Below are positions 44,666 to 54,800 of a DNA stretch of 64,000 bases, piece by piece. How positions within the stretch are numbered: the first letter of the stretch is position 1; every line of letters begins with the position of its first letter. The DNA comes from FW021-bin31 sp964647485. Its GTDB lineage: Bacteria > Bacteroidota > Bacteroidia > Chitinophagales > Chitinophagaceae. Position numbers and translations under genes: made by a program. The stretch is from NCBI GenBank assembly GCA_964647485.1, contig CAZYHV010000022.1, forward strand, positions 1-64,000. Reading direction: 5' to 3'. The notes under the pieces were generated by a model. It ran no database searches and had not been told where the DNA came from. It was given only the letters and a program-made list of their open reading frames with translations.

Positions 44666-44902
44666 ATGAGAGTAAAACATTTTATAGGTATAGCTATCGG
44701 GATGCTTCTAATTGTTGTACTGACTTCCCCGGACATCTTAGCCCAATGTGCTATTTGTGGAAAGGTGGCTGCTGCGCAGAACGAAAAAGCTGCAAGTAGC
44801 TTTAATGCAGGTATACTCTACCTAATGGCCATCCCCTTTTCGGTGGTAGGCTTTATTGGATATCGCTGGTATAAAACAAATTTTGCAGAAGAAGAGGAAT
44901 AA
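44666..44902 (+). CDS. small membrane protein with a CxxC motif
   Basis: The 78-residue protein has an N-terminal hydrophobic segment (about 6-26) that ends at AQ, then CAICGK (C28-x-x-C31), a short polar helix, and a second hydrophobic helix (about 48-67) with a YRWYK motif and acidic tail. Small proteins of this layout are conserved in Bacteroidota but have no function known to me. The first segment may be a cleaved signal peptide, which would place the Cys pair in the periplasm near the membrane. Promoter and terminator mark it as a single-gene unit. Confidence 0.75.
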   Translation: MRVKHFIGIAIGMLLIVVLTSPDILAQCAICGKVAAAQNEKAASSFNAGILYLMAIPFSVVGFIGYRWYKTNFAEEEE

Positions 44903-44928
44903 TATTAATTATATTCAATTCATATAAT

Positions 44929-44966
44929 AAAAAGACCCGGATATTTCAAAATATCCGGGTCTTTTT
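44929..44966. terminator. bidirectional terminator
   Basis: A perfect 17-bp stem (arms 44929-44945 and 44950-44966) with a 4-base loop lies between the small CxxC gene and convergent purH. Confidence 0.95.
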
Positions 44967-44982
44967 ATTAATTACAGGAATC

Positions 44983-46500
44983 TTAGTGCTTAAAATGCCG
45001 TTTTCCTGTCATCACCATCGTCATATCATTCTGTTCGCAGTAAGCAACAGAATCCTTATCCCGAATAGATCCTCCCGGCTGAATAACTGCATTTATTCCT
45101 TCTGCATGGGCTAATTTCACACAATCATCAAAAGGGAAAAAGGCATCACTTGCCATAACAGCCCCATTCAGATCATGATCGAATTGCTTTGCCTTCGCAA
45201 TAGCCTGTCGAAGTGCATCTACGCGAGAAGTCTGTCCGGCACCCATTCCCACGATTTTACGATCTTTAATCAGAGCAATGGCATTTGATTTTAGATGTTT
45301 ACAAACCAGATTAGCAAACTTCAATTCTTCTTTTTCTTTTTCTGTGGCCGCTCTTCCGGTTTCTTCCCATTCTTCAAAATTTCCCTGATCTACATCTTGT
45401 ACTAAAATACCGTTAATCACTCTTTTGAAGATGGAAGCATCATCCAACAAGGCCTTTTGTTTTAATAAGATTCTATTTTTTTTCTTTGATAAAATTTCAA
45501 ATGCCTCGGGACTAAAATCTTTAGCCACTAAAATTTCAAAAAACATCTTACTGATGGAAGTAGCCGTTTCTTCATCTACCACTTCATTCGTCACATAAAC
45601 ACCCCCAAAAGCACTTTCTTTATCGCCCGACAAAGCTGCTTCCCAAGATTCTTTCAAACTAGATCGAATGGCCAATCCACAAGGGTTGGTATGTTTAATT
45701 ACTGCAAAAACATTCTTTTCATCCTTAAATTCCTGTACCAGTCTCACTGCAGAATCAATATCTACCAAGTTATTATAAGAAATCGCTTTCCCATGAAGTT
45801 GTTCGAAAATTTCCTCAAAATGACCATAAAAGGCGCCTTTCTGATGTGGATTTTCTCCATATCTGAGGGTGCGTTCAGGTGTAGAGGAAGCAAGGAAATA
45901 ATTTTTTTCTTCTTTTTGTAAAAAATATTGTGCTATTGCCACATCATAATGGGCACAAAGCTCGAATCCACGACTTGCATAATGGCGGCGTTCCTCCAAT
46001 GAAGTAATGCCTTTGTTTTCTTTAAGAATATGTAGCAATCCGGCATAATCCTCTTTGGAGGAAACGGTAAGCACATCTTTATAATTTTTTCCCGCAGCAC
46101 GAATAAGGGACACCCCCCCAATATCTATCTTTTCAATAATTTCTGCTTCTTCATTCGTATTTTTTACTGTTTCCTCGAAAGGATAAAGATCAACAATCAC
46201 TAAATCAATCTCAGGAATTTGATATTGTGACAACTCCTTTTGATCATTTTCATCTTCGCGTCTTGCGAGAATGCCACCAAAAATTTTAGGATGTAAGGTC
46301 TTTACACGTCCTCCCAAAATACCAGGATAATCCGTCACACTTTCTACAGATTTACAAGGAACATTTTGTTTTTCAATAAACTTTTGTGTTCCTCCTGTTG
46401 AATACAAGGTTACTCCCAATTGATGCAGCTGCTTAACAATTTCTTCTAATCCCTCCTTATGGTAGACCGAAATAAGCGCTGACTGAATTTGCTTTGACAT
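44983..46500 (-). CDS. purH: bifunctional AICAR transformylase/IMP cyclohydrolase
   Basis: The 505-residue enzyme carries out the last two steps of IMP synthesis. The N-terminal cyclohydrolase (about 1-190) shows ALISVYHKEGL, LYSTGGTQKFI, GRVKTLHPKIFGGIL and VDLYPFE. The transformylase part includes LRYGENPHQKGAFYG, AVIKHTNPCGLAI with the family His-Thr-Asn-Pro, and the C-terminal GAVMASDAFFPFDD. Length is standard. It starts 10 bases after comEC, so they may share a transcript. Confidence 0.97.
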   Translation of the reverse strand: MSKQIQSALISVYHKEGLEEIVKQLHQLGVTLYSTGGTQKFIEKQNVPCKSVESVTDYPGILGGRVKTLHPKIFGGILARREDENDQKELSQYQIPEIDLVIVDLYPFEETVKNTNEEAEIIEKIDIGGVSLIRAAGKNYKDVLTVSSKEDYAGLLHILKENKGITSLEERRHYASRGFELCAHYDVAIAQYFLQKEEKNYFLASSTPERTLRYGENPHQKGAFYGHFEEIFEQLHGKAISYNNLVDIDSAVRLVQEFKDEKNVFAVIKHTNPCGLAIRSSLKESWEAALSGDKESAFGGVYVTNEVVDEETATSISKMFFEILVAKDFSPEAFEILSKKKNRILLKQKALLDDASIFKRVINGILVQDVDQGNFEEWEETGRAATEKEKEELKFANLVCKHLKSNAIALIKDRKIVGMGAGQTSRVDALRQAIAKAKQFDHDLNGAVMASDAFFPFDDCVKLAHAEGINAVIQPGGSIRDKDSVAYCEQNDMTMVMTGKRHFKH

Positions 46501-46510
46501 AATATGTTTT

Positions 46511-48598
46511 TTATTTTTTTATGGACAGGCACCAGGCACCTTTACCGATTACTGAAAAACAAAGCAAATTTAGCTTTTTACAGGCAGAATTCCATTTCTC
46601 TCTTTGCCAATTATACACCGAAGCATCAAAAACAACGACTTTAGGAGAAAAATACGCCATTATATCTTTCATTGACAATTGGTTATAATGTGACAAGATA
46701 ACATAATCCACCGGAAAAAAATTATGTAAAATAGCAGGAGAAAAACCCTTATCAATCCTCACAAGCCTCTTTCCGGCTATAGTAAAGAAAAATGCGGGTT
46801 GTTCCTTGATTGTCCTTTCTTCAATATGCAAAGCCTCTTTCGAAGGCTGTAGCGTATATTCCCAAAGATCCGACTTTTCTAAATCCTTCTTATGAGAAAT
46901 GAGTTTCGATTTTTTCCCTGAAACCAATTCTATCATTGACGATCCGGGAGTATTATACACAATAACTTTTTTCTGACGGAGTCGCTTTATCTCACTGCCA
47001 ATTCCTATGATGAATATAAAAGCGATAACCATCAAACTATAGATAAATGCACGCTTATATTTATATCGTATTCCTAAACAAAGCAAGAGGATAAGTAGGT
47101 ATAGACAGCACAATTTCAGGATACTCAAATGAAAATATTCCCAACGAACGAACGGAATATGATTGATCCACAACACGATTTCGTTCATCAAAAAAAGAAT
47201 TTTACTTACAATCCAACCTACATATTCTGCAATCCCCGAGAGAAAAGAAAGCATCAATAACAATACTTCCCCGTACAATGCCAAAGTAGCCACAGGGATT
47301 AATACCAAATTACTCAAAAGAAATAATGTTGGAAACTGATGAAAGTAAAAAAGAACTAAAGGAAATACAAAAACCTGTGCAGATAAAGAAACGGCAAGCA
47401 TCTCTCCAAAATAACGAAGAAGTCTATACCTGGACCAAAACAAGTTTCGGAGTGGCTTTTGAAATGCCAAAATTCCGGCAACTGCCAGATAGGATAACTG
47501 AAATCCTACATCAAAAAGTAAATACGGTTGAAAACTAAGTAACAAAAAGGCAGAAGCCGCTAAAAGATTAAGGCTTTCTCCCCGACGATGAAAAAAGAAC
47601 TTGCCAACGGCAAAACAAGAAAACATCACTGTTGCCCGGAGCGTGGAAGGATGCGCCCCGGTCAACAAGGCAAAACCCCATAAACACAAGCAAATTAGTA
47701 CTCCCTGAAGATTTTCGGTCTGTTTGGGTAAAAGGCTGAATAACCACAACAGAATAAGATAAATGAGACCTACATGTAAGCCGGAAATAGCAATAAGATG
47801 AACGACACCGATATTCGCAAAGGCTTGTACCAATTTAGGATCTAAATCCGCTCGATATCCTAACAACAAAGCTACGCCTACTCCGGCTTCCCGAACAGAA
47901 GGAATATATTTTTTGAGTTCCTCAATACACTTTTTCCTCAGACGAATAAAAAAGGATTTCAGCTTATTCCCAGCCTTCCTTTTTACTAAAAGCCACTGAT
48001 TCTCCCTTACATAACCACTAAATCTAATATTTTTTGCTCTGCAATAACGCTGATAATCAAATTCACCGGGATTTCCTGCATTTTTGATTCGTTGTAAAGT
48101 CTTCGGAAAAATCAAAATATCCCCATATTGTAAATGGAGGGGAGTGTCCCTTTTTTGAAAATAAAGAAAGGCCTTCCCTTTTGTTGTCACAATCTGCTTT
48201 CCATTTTTCACAGCCAGAATCCGGACACTTGCTTTCCAACTATGTGCCTTCTCACTTAGAGGACTTTCCAAAAGCACCTTCACATAACTGCTGTCTCTCA
48301 GATAACGCCCCGCATAATTTTTGCTCAAACTGTCATTATGCCACCAAGATAGGAGACTCCCAAAAACAACCAAAAGAAAATAGATAGGAGCATTGGCCAT
48401 TTTTTTGCCGGTTTCTGACTTTCTTCTACTAAGAAAAGCCATTCCCAAAGCAAGCAGGACAAAAAGAACAACCGCAAAAAGAGGAGAGAAATAAGAGAAA
48501 GGACAGAATCTCCACCCAACAATAATTCCAATTATTAGAGGAAAAAGACAATACACAAAAGGCGTACACTTACCGGTTAAGCCATAAGAAAGAGGCAT
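46511..48598 (-). CDS. ComEC/Rec2-family DNA uptake channel protein
   Basis: The 695-residue membrane protein belongs to the ComEC family that moves single-stranded DNA across the inner membrane. An N-terminal DUF4131-type domain (about 35-190) includes NPGEFDYQRYCRAKNI. The competence domain follows with LLGYRADLDPKLVQAFANIGVVHL, AISGLHVGLIY, TGAHPSTLRATVMFS and several helices. The C-terminal 170 residues resemble the end of the metallo-beta-lactamase domain (VDYVILSHYNQLSMKD) but lack an HxHxDH metal motif. No pilus or ComEA gene is nearby. Confidence 0.9.
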   Translation of the reverse strand: MPLSYGLTGKCTPFVYCLFPLIIGIIVGWRFCPFSYFSPLFAVVLFVLLALGMAFLSRRKSETGKKMANAPIYFLLVVFGSLLSWWHNDSLSKNYAGRYLRDSSYVKVLLESPLSEKAHSWKASVRILAVKNGKQIVTTKGKAFLYFQKRDTPLHLQYGDILIFPKTLQRIKNAGNPGEFDYQRYCRAKNIRFSGYVRENQWLLVKRKAGNKLKSFFIRLRKKCIEELKKYIPSVREAGVGVALLLGYRADLDPKLVQAFANIGVVHLIAISGLHVGLIYLILLWLFSLLPKQTENLQGVLICLCLWGFALLTGAHPSTLRATVMFSCFAVGKFFFHRRGESLNLLAASAFLLLSFQPYLLFDVGFQLSYLAVAGILAFQKPLRNLFWSRYRLLRYFGEMLAVSLSAQVFVFPLVLFYFHQFPTLFLLSNLVLIPVATLALYGEVLLLMLSFLSGIAEYVGWIVSKILFLMNEIVLWINHIPFVRWEYFHLSILKLCCLYLLILLLCLGIRYKYKRAFIYSLMVIAFIFIIGIGSEIKRLRQKKVIVYNTPGSSMIELVSGKKSKLISHKKDLEKSDLWEYTLQPSKEALHIEERTIKEQPAFFFTIAGKRLVRIDKGFSPAILHNFFPVDYVILSHYNQLSMKDIMAYFSPKVVVFDASVYNWQREKWNSACKKLNLLCFSVIGKGAWCLSIKK

Positions 48599-48650
48599 AC
48601 TCTAACTTATAAAATATTCATATCTTTTTCAAATTAGATTCAAAATTATC

Positions 48651-48658
48651 TATATTTG
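48651..48658 (+). promoter_or_regulatory. TAnnTTTG promoter element for the DUF202 gene
   Basis: TATATTTG lies 34 bases before the ATG at 48692. Confidence 0.65.
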
Positions 48659-48691
48659 ACTTTGTAATTCAAAACTAGATTCATCATTTTT

Positions 48692-49135
48692 ATGCCAAAA
48701 GACGATCAAAAAAAAATACTCGAAATTCAGAATGAATTACTTTCTCTATCAAAGGAGCGAACCACTTATTCTGCCATACGTACCTACATGAATGCAGAAA
48801 GGACTTTGTCGGTATGGATAAGAACCTCTTTATCGATCATGATTTTTGGTATTGCCATTGATCGTTTTGGTCTTATCGCCCAAGGATTATCCAATCACCC
48901 CAAATCTCTTTTCGGGCATCCAAGTACTCCTACCTCCTTACTGGGACTATTACTTGTCATCTTCTCCGTCATCATGGCATTTTTTGCAGGCTGGCGTTTT
49001 CTGGCTTTTTCCCGGAAATACAAAAAGGAATTTCCTCTCCCTCCCCACCATCGAATCTGGCTACCCCCCACCTATGCATTTATGATGGTTATCTTTGGTG
49101 TTTTTCTGGCTTTTTTCATGTGGATTATTCATTAA
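48692..49135 (+). CDS. DUF202 family membrane protein (YidH-like)
   Basis: The 147-residue protein has a polar N-terminal helix, the DUF202 entry YMNAERTLSVWIRTSLSIM, and three hydrophobic helices (about 45-62, 83-108 and 124-146). DUF202/YidH proteins are small inner-membrane proteins of unknown role. It stands alone, divergent from comEC. Confidence 0.88.
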   Translation: MPKDDQKKILEIQNELLSLSKERTTYSAIRTYMNAERTLSVWIRTSLSIMIFGIAIDRFGLIAQGLSNHPKSLFGHPSTPTSLLGLLLVIFSVIMAFFAGWRFLAFSRKYKKEFPLPPHHRIWLPPTYAFMMVIFGVFLAFFMWIIH

Positions 49136-49182
49136 TTTTCAATCAAAACATTCTAACCCTTTTAAAAAAAAGATAGAATAGT

Positions 49183-49190
49183 TACTTTTG
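49183..49190 (+). promoter_or_regulatory. TAnnTTTG promoter element for the receptor-channel gene
   Basis: TACTTTTG lies 20 bases before the ATG at 49210. Confidence 0.65.
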
Positions 49191-49209
49191 GAATTCAATT
49201 ACTAAGCTT

Positions 49210-50295
49210 ATGAACAATAGAAAATTTCTTTTAGCCCTTTGTCTTACATGTGTAACACTTTTAGCAACCTCTACTGTTTTTGCTGCAAAACAGGATCATG
49301 TTTATCAAATTGGTGTGGCAGGTTCTGCTCCATTTGTTGTAGATACGCAACAGCAGACAGGTATTTCACTAGAGATATGGCAAGCCATGAGTAACCAGCG
49401 AAATATGGATTATCAATTAATTTCCTACCAAGATGCACCTTCGGCATTAAGTGATTTAGATAGCGGAAAACTGGATGCTGTTGTTGGTCCGCTAAGTATT
49501 ACCTCTGAACGAGCAGAACTTGCCAAATTCACACAACCCTATTACCAATCCAGTTTGTCAATTATGTCAAGAATAGATGCTCCTACTATCTGGGAACGAA
49601 TCAAACCCTTTTTTAGTGTTAAATTCTATTATGCTGTATTCGTGTTTTTATGCATTCTATTTATTGTCGGTCTTCTTTTATGGATAACAGAAAGAGAACA
49701 TAACCCGGACGAATTCCCCAAAGCACCGGCGAAAGGAATTGCCAATGGAATGTGGTGTGCGATTGTTACCATGTCAACAACAGGATATGGAGATCGCTCT
49801 CCAAGAACTTTCTGGGGAAGAATTATAGCCGGAGCCTGGATGATTATATCGATGATTTTTACCACAGCTATGATTGCAGGAATAGCCAGCTTCCTTACTT
49901 TATCAGGATTCGGATCTCATACAATTACTGAAGCAAAGCAATTGGCTAACAAAAAAGTAGCCGTAGTCAAGAACTCTCCGGCAGCTACATTCGTTACTAA
50001 ATATGGTGCCGATAAGGTCTATTTTAAAAACCTTGATGAAGCCTATAAAGATCTCAAAGACCAAACTGTTGATGCCATTGTTTTTGATCGCCCGCAATTG
50101 CTTTATTATCAAAAGAATCACAAAGATGATGATATCATGGTTTCCCATAATCAATATGTTCGCCAAGGATATGGGTTCGCCGTCCCCCTAGATTCTCATA
50201 ATTTACATGAAATTGATATCAGCCTTTTGAAATTACAGGAATCCGGACGGGTAAATCGAATTATCAACAGCTGGTTGGGTGAACATGATCAATAA
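49210..50295 (+). CDS. ionotropic glutamate receptor-like potassium channel (GluR0 type)
   Basis: The 361-residue protein combines a split periplasmic solute-binding domain with an ion pore. After a signal peptide (about 1-26), lobe 1 holds GPLSITSER with the ligand carboxylate Arg R101. A first membrane helix spans 139-159. The pore loop carries TTGYGD at 190-195, a potassium-type selectivity filter. A second membrane helix spans about 203-230, and lobe 2 follows with an acidic D293 in DAIVFDRPQ, at the position that usually binds the amino group. This is the order of prokaryotic GluR0 receptors. It is likely an amino-acid-gated K+ channel; the ligand is not known. It ends 12 bases before rnhA. 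Confidence 0.9.
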   Translation: MNNRKFLLALCLTCVTLLATSTVFAAKQDHVYQIGVAGSAPFVVDTQQQTGISLEIWQAMSNQRNMDYQLISYQDAPSALSDLDSGKLDAVVGPLSITSERAELAKFTQPYYQSSLSIMSRIDAPTIWERIKPFFSVKFYYAVFVFLCILFIVGLLLWITEREHNPDEFPKAPAKGIANGMWCAIVTMSTTGYGDRSPRTFWGRIIAGAWMIISMIFTTAMIAGIASFLTLSGFGSHTITEAKQLANKKVAVVKNSPAATFVTKYGADKVYFKNLDEAYKDLKDQTVDAIVFDRPQLLYYQKNHKDDDIMVSHNQYVRQGYGFAVPLDSHNLHEIDISLLKLQESGRVNRIINSWLGEHDQ

Positions 50296-50307
50296 AGCGG
50301 AAAACAT

Positions 50308-50769
50308 ATGACAGATCAACCGATCATTATATATACCGATGGAGCTTCCCGAGGAAATCCGGGACCGGGAGGATATGGAGCCATACTCAGTTGGAAAGGA
50401 AAAAAGAAAGAAATCTCAGCAGGTTATCAGAAAACTACCAACAACAGAATGGAGCTGTTAGCCGTCATCTCTGCCCTGGAAGCACTGAAAAAGGAAGGAT
50501 TAAAAATCACTATTTATACCGATAGTAAATACATTGTGAATGCGGTAGAAAAAGGTTGGCTTTTCAATTGGGTAAAGAAAAATTTTAAAGGAAAGAAAAA
50601 CAAAGACCTCTGGCTACGCTTTTTGCAATCTTATAAGAAACATCATATCCGGTTTGAATGGGTAAAAGGTCATGCCCAAAACCCATGGAATAATCGTTGT
50701 GATGAATTGGCGACAATGGCAGCAGATGAAAAACCAATCCATATCGATCATGGGTTTGAAGTAAAGTAA
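50308..50769 (+). CDS. rnhA: ribonuclease HI
   Basis: The 153-residue enzyme degrades RNA in RNA-DNA hybrids. The four catalytic acids are D11 (YTDGASRGNPG), E49 (NNRMEL), D72 (YTDSKYIVN) and D132 (CDELATMA), with the catalytic-loop His H122 in KGHAQNPWNNR. The length matches E. coli RNase HI. It lies 12 bases after the receptor-channel gene and may be co-transcribed. Confidence 0.97.
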   Translation: MTDQPIIIYTDGASRGNPGPGGYGAILSWKGKKKEISAGYQKTTNNRMELLAVISALEALKKEGLKITIYTDSKYIVNAVEKGWLFNWVKKNFKGKKNKDLWLRFLQSYKKHHIRFEWVKGHAQNPWNNRCDELATMAADEKPIHIDHGFEVK

Positions 50770-50834
50770 ACAATATCCATTCAATCTTGTTATTCAGTAA
50801 GATAGTGCTATTTTTTCATTAAAAAAGAGATATT

Positions 50835-51305
50835 ATGGATCCTAACATTGGCATATTACCGGAACATACGAAGGAAGTTGCCCTTATTCTAAATACCCTT
50901 CTTGCTGACGAAACTCTATTGTACACCAAGACAAGAAATTATCATTGGAATATAGAAGGTTCTAATTTTATTCAAATACATGAATTTTATGAGGATCAAT
51001 ACAATGAGTTGGCTGAATTAATCGATGAAATTGCAGAAAGAGTAAGACAAATTGGACATTTTGCAGAGGGTCGATTAAAGGATTTTATCGCTTTAACCAA
51101 CCTAGAAGAACAGGGATATACAGACGATCAGAAAATCCAACTAAAAAATCTCCTTGCGGATCATGAAACGATTGCCCGTACCATTCGAGAACATGTTCCT
51201 ACGGTTGAAGAAGAATACAAAGATTTAGGAACTGCAGATTTCCTAACAAGCACCCTCCAATTACACGAGAAGATGGCTTGGATGATTCGTGCTCATATAA
51301 GATAA
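50835..51305 (+). CDS. dps: Dps-family DNA-protection ferritin
   Basis: The 156-residue protein belongs to the Dps/ferritin-like family, whose 12-mers oxidise and store iron and protect DNA. The ferroxidase ligands lie in NYHWNIEG (His) and in FYEDQYNELAELIDEIAERVR (Asp and Glu). The short N-terminal tail has little positive charge, so direct DNA binding may be weak. No OxyR-type site was recognised upstream. It ends before a shared terminator with trxA. Confidence 0.95.
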   Translation: MDPNIGILPEHTKEVALILNTLLADETLLYTKTRNYHWNIEGSNFIQIHEFYEDQYNELAELIDEIAERVRQIGHFAEGRLKDFIALTNLEEQGYTDDQKIQLKNLLADHETIARTIREHVPTVEEEYKDLGTADFLTSTLQLHEKMAWMIRAHIR

Positions 51306-51314
51306 TTATAAATA

Positions 51315-51348
51315 AAAACCCACAATCGCTCTACGGACTGTGGGTTTT
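51315..51348. terminator. bidirectional terminator
   Basis: A perfect 10-bp stem (AAAACCCACA / TGTGGGTTTT) with a 14-base loop lies between convergent dps and trxA; a T run follows on the plus strand. Confidence 0.88.
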
Positions 51349-51369
51349 ATGTTTTTTTAAATTTTCTAC

Positions 51370-51687
51370 TTACAGGTTCGCCTGTATTTTTTTGTTTAAA
51401 ACAGATTTAGGAACAGCTCCCACCTGTTTATCTACGACTTCTCCCCCTTTTATAAAGAGAATAGCCGGAATACTGGTAATTCCATAATTCATGGAAGTCT
51501 GTGGATTCTCATCTACATTCACTTTACCAATATTGACCTTTCCTTCATATTCTTTAGCGAGATCTTCAACCACCGGACCTACAGCGCGACAAGGACCACA
51601 CCATTCTGCCCAAAAGTCTACTACACTCAGCTGATCAGATTCCAAAACATCTGACTGAAAATTACTGTCTGAAAATTCTAAAGCCAT
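51370..51687 (-). CDS. trxA: thioredoxin
   Basis: The 105-residue protein is a classical cytosolic thioredoxin. The redox motif is WCGPC (C30 and C33) in VVDFWAEWCGPC, the buried Asp is in VDFW, and the cis-Pro is in TSIPAILF. The end FIKGGEVVDKQVGA is standard. Promoter-like elements lie about 80 bases upstream, giving a rather long leader. Confidence 0.96.
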   Translation of the reverse strand: MALEFSDSNFQSDVLESDQLSVVDFWAEWCGPCRAVGPVVEDLAKEYEGKVNIGKVNVDENPQTSMNYGITSIPAILFIKGGEVVDKQVGAVPKSVLNKKIQANL

Positions 51688-51765
51688 GTTTATATCCTTT
51701 TTATTTGTTTAAAAAAATTAATCTTAAAATATTCCAATCTTACTTTATTCAATAACTGAACCAAT

Positions 51766-51781
51766 TACAAATATAGTGCCT
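51766..51781 (-). promoter_or_regulatory. promoter candidate for trxA (TATATTTG, with GGCAC ahead)
   Basis: The minus strand reads AGGCACTATATTTGTA. TATATTTG (51768-51775) fits TAnnTTTG. The GGCAC before TTTG also fits sigma-54 spacing but lacks the -12 C, so the housekeeping reading is preferred. Confidence 0.45.
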
Positions 51782-51806
51782 TTTTGTCAGTATCTCATCT
51801 TGACTC

Positions 51807-54800
51807 TTAGTTCTTATTTATATTTATCCGCACCTTAAAGCTTTTCTGGTCTTCCAGAAATTCCACTAAATCTTCATTTATTTCTACTTTTCGAGTCAAA
51901 CTTCGAAGGTTGATTCGCTGTTCCGGATGTTCCTGATCCGTCAAATGAAAACAAAATCCACTACTTCCCGGATTTTCTTCTAAATTATCTGCCAAAAAAT
52001 CTATCTGTTCCCCGGTTATACTATCCACCAATGTAGAAATCTCAACTTCTTCTGTCATTTCTGTTTTCACATCTTCCAACAATTGTATTCTTTGTAGTTG
52101 AAATTCAATTTCCTCCTGTTTAAAACGTTTAGGTTGAGCCACACCTTCGATGCAGAGTATTAAACCGGGCGTAAGAAATTTAGAAAAGTTAACATATTTC
52201 TTTTTAAAGAGCATAATCTCTCTGGCTCCGGTATAATCCTGAACAATAAGTTTCCCGTATTTATTCCCTTTTTTAGAAATTCGATCCAGGGCTTCTGTCA
52301 CATAAACTCCAAGCCTAAAACGCCGGTCCTTGACCGGCTTCCCTTGCTGGGCTTTCTCGCCCATATCTTCCATCTGTTCTTTCAGGGAGCGCAGGCTGGT
52401 AAATTGATAATGTTTCAATTCAAACTTATAACTATCCAAAGGATGACCACTGAGATAGATTCCTGCTACCTCTCTTTCCTTTTCCAGACGAATCATCAAC
52501 GTCCAGGGATCACATTCGGGGATTTTGGGCAACGTCAATTCCGGCATCTCCATTTCTCCAAAAAGACTGCCCTCCATTTGTGCTTTACTATTTTGAGACT
52601 GATTGCCAAAACGCACCAATTTTTCGATTCCTGTTTGCAAGTCATTTTCCGGATGGAAAAAGTATTGTGCACGATGTAACTCTTCAAAGCAGTCAAAAGC
52701 TCCCGACATCGCCAGACATTCTATCGCTCTTTTATTAACCGATCGCAAACTTACCCTTTGTATAAAGTCATAAATATCTTTATAATAACCATTTTCTTCT
52801 CTTTCATTCACAATATTCTCGACCGCACTATCTCCCACTCCTTTTAGACCGGCCAGACCAAAGCGTATTTCTCCCTTTTGATTCACTGCAAAATTATGTC
52901 CGGACTCATTCACATCCGGGCCTAACACCGGCACTCCAATTCGCTTACTCTCTTCCATGTGAAAAGTCAATTTCTCAATATTATTCAAATTATTGGTCAT
53001 GACGGCTGCCATATATTCTGCCGGATAATGTGCTTTCAAGTAAGCGGTTTGATAAGCTACAAAGGCATAACAGGTAGAGTGAGATTTATTAAAAGCATAA
53101 GAGGCAAAAGCTTTCCAATCTTCCCAGATTTTATCACAAACTTTCGGATCATGGCCTCTTTCTTTACAACCATCCAAAAATTTGGACTTCATCTTCTCCA
53201 ATACTGCAATCTTCTTTTTCCCCATTGCCTTCCGCAAGGTGTCTGCCTCCCCCTTTGTAAACCCAGCCAGTTTTTGAGATAAGAGCATGACCTGCTCCTG
53301 ATACACTGTAATCCCATAGGTCTCCTTCAAATATTCTTCCATTTCAGGCAGATCGTAAGAGATTTCCTCCCGACCATGTTTCCGATCAATATAGTTCGGA
53401 ATATAAGCAATAGGTCCCGGTCGATACAAGGCATTCATGGCAATAAGATCACCAAACTTATCCGGTTTTAAAGCTCTCAGATATTTTTGCATACCTTTAC
53501 TTTCAAACTGAAAGGTACTGTTAGTATCTCCATTTTGATACAATTCAAAAGTAGCTGCATCATCTAAAGGAAGATCATCCAGGTCAATCTCCACGCCATG
53601 ATTTTCTTTCACCTGCTCCAACGCATACTTCAAGATGGACAAGTTTTTTAGTCCTAAGAAATCCATTTTGATTACGCCGGCATCCTCAATTACTTTCCCA
53701 TCATATTGCGTAATAAGCAAATCCGAATCTTTTGAAGTAGCTACAGGAATAGAATCCGTCAAATCATTCGGAGCTATAATTACCCCCGCCGCATGAATCC
53801 CCGTATTTCTAACCGATCCTTCTAATTTTACCGCTTCTCTCAGCACCTCTCCTTCCTGACTATCTTCCTTATAAATATCACGTAATTTTTTGACCAACGC
53901 CAATTGATCGGGATTCAATTGTTCTTTCTCCTCGAGACTCTTATGTCCTTCCAAGGGAGCATGAAAAACTCGTCCTAATTTAATGCCCGGTCTATCGGGA
54001 ACCATCTTGGCCAGTGTATTTGATTGTACTAATGGCAAATCCATTACCCGAGCGACATCCTTAATACTCATTTTTGCCGCCATGGTCCCATAGGTGACAA
54101 TCTGAGCCACCTGATTCTTTCCGTATTTCTCTACTACATAATCAATCACCTTTTGCCGGCCCTCATCATCAAAATCCGTATCGATATCCGGCATACTGTT
54201 TCTGTCCGGATTCAGAAAACGCTCAAACAATAAGTCATATTTCACCGGATCTATATTGGTAATCCCTATACAATAAGCCACCACAGATCCTGCAGCTGAT
54301 CCACGTCCCGGACCCACAAAAACGCCGGTCTTACGAGCTGCCTCAATAAAATCCATAACAATAAGAAAATATCCTGCAAAACCCATGGTTTCAATAGTGC
54401 CCAATTCAAACTCCAGACGCTCTTCAATCTCAGGAGTAATCTCTGCATAACGATCATGAGCTCCTTCATAACACAGATGTCGCAGATACTGCATCTGATC
54501 GATAAACCCATCGGGAATCGGGAAATTCGGCAGCATAATGTCTTTCTTCAAATCCAATAATTCTACTTTATCCACGATTTCATTGGTATTATCTATAGAC
54601 TCGGGAACATCACTAAATAATTCCTTCATCTCCTCCTGCCGCTTGAAATAAAATTCATCATTGGCAAAACCAAATCGATATCCCTTTCCTCCCTGTTCGT
54701 CTGTAGAAATAGGGGTAGATTTTAAATCTCCGGTATTGATACAAAGTAAAATATCATGCGCGTTGGCATCTTCTCTTTCTACATAATGAGAATCATTGGT

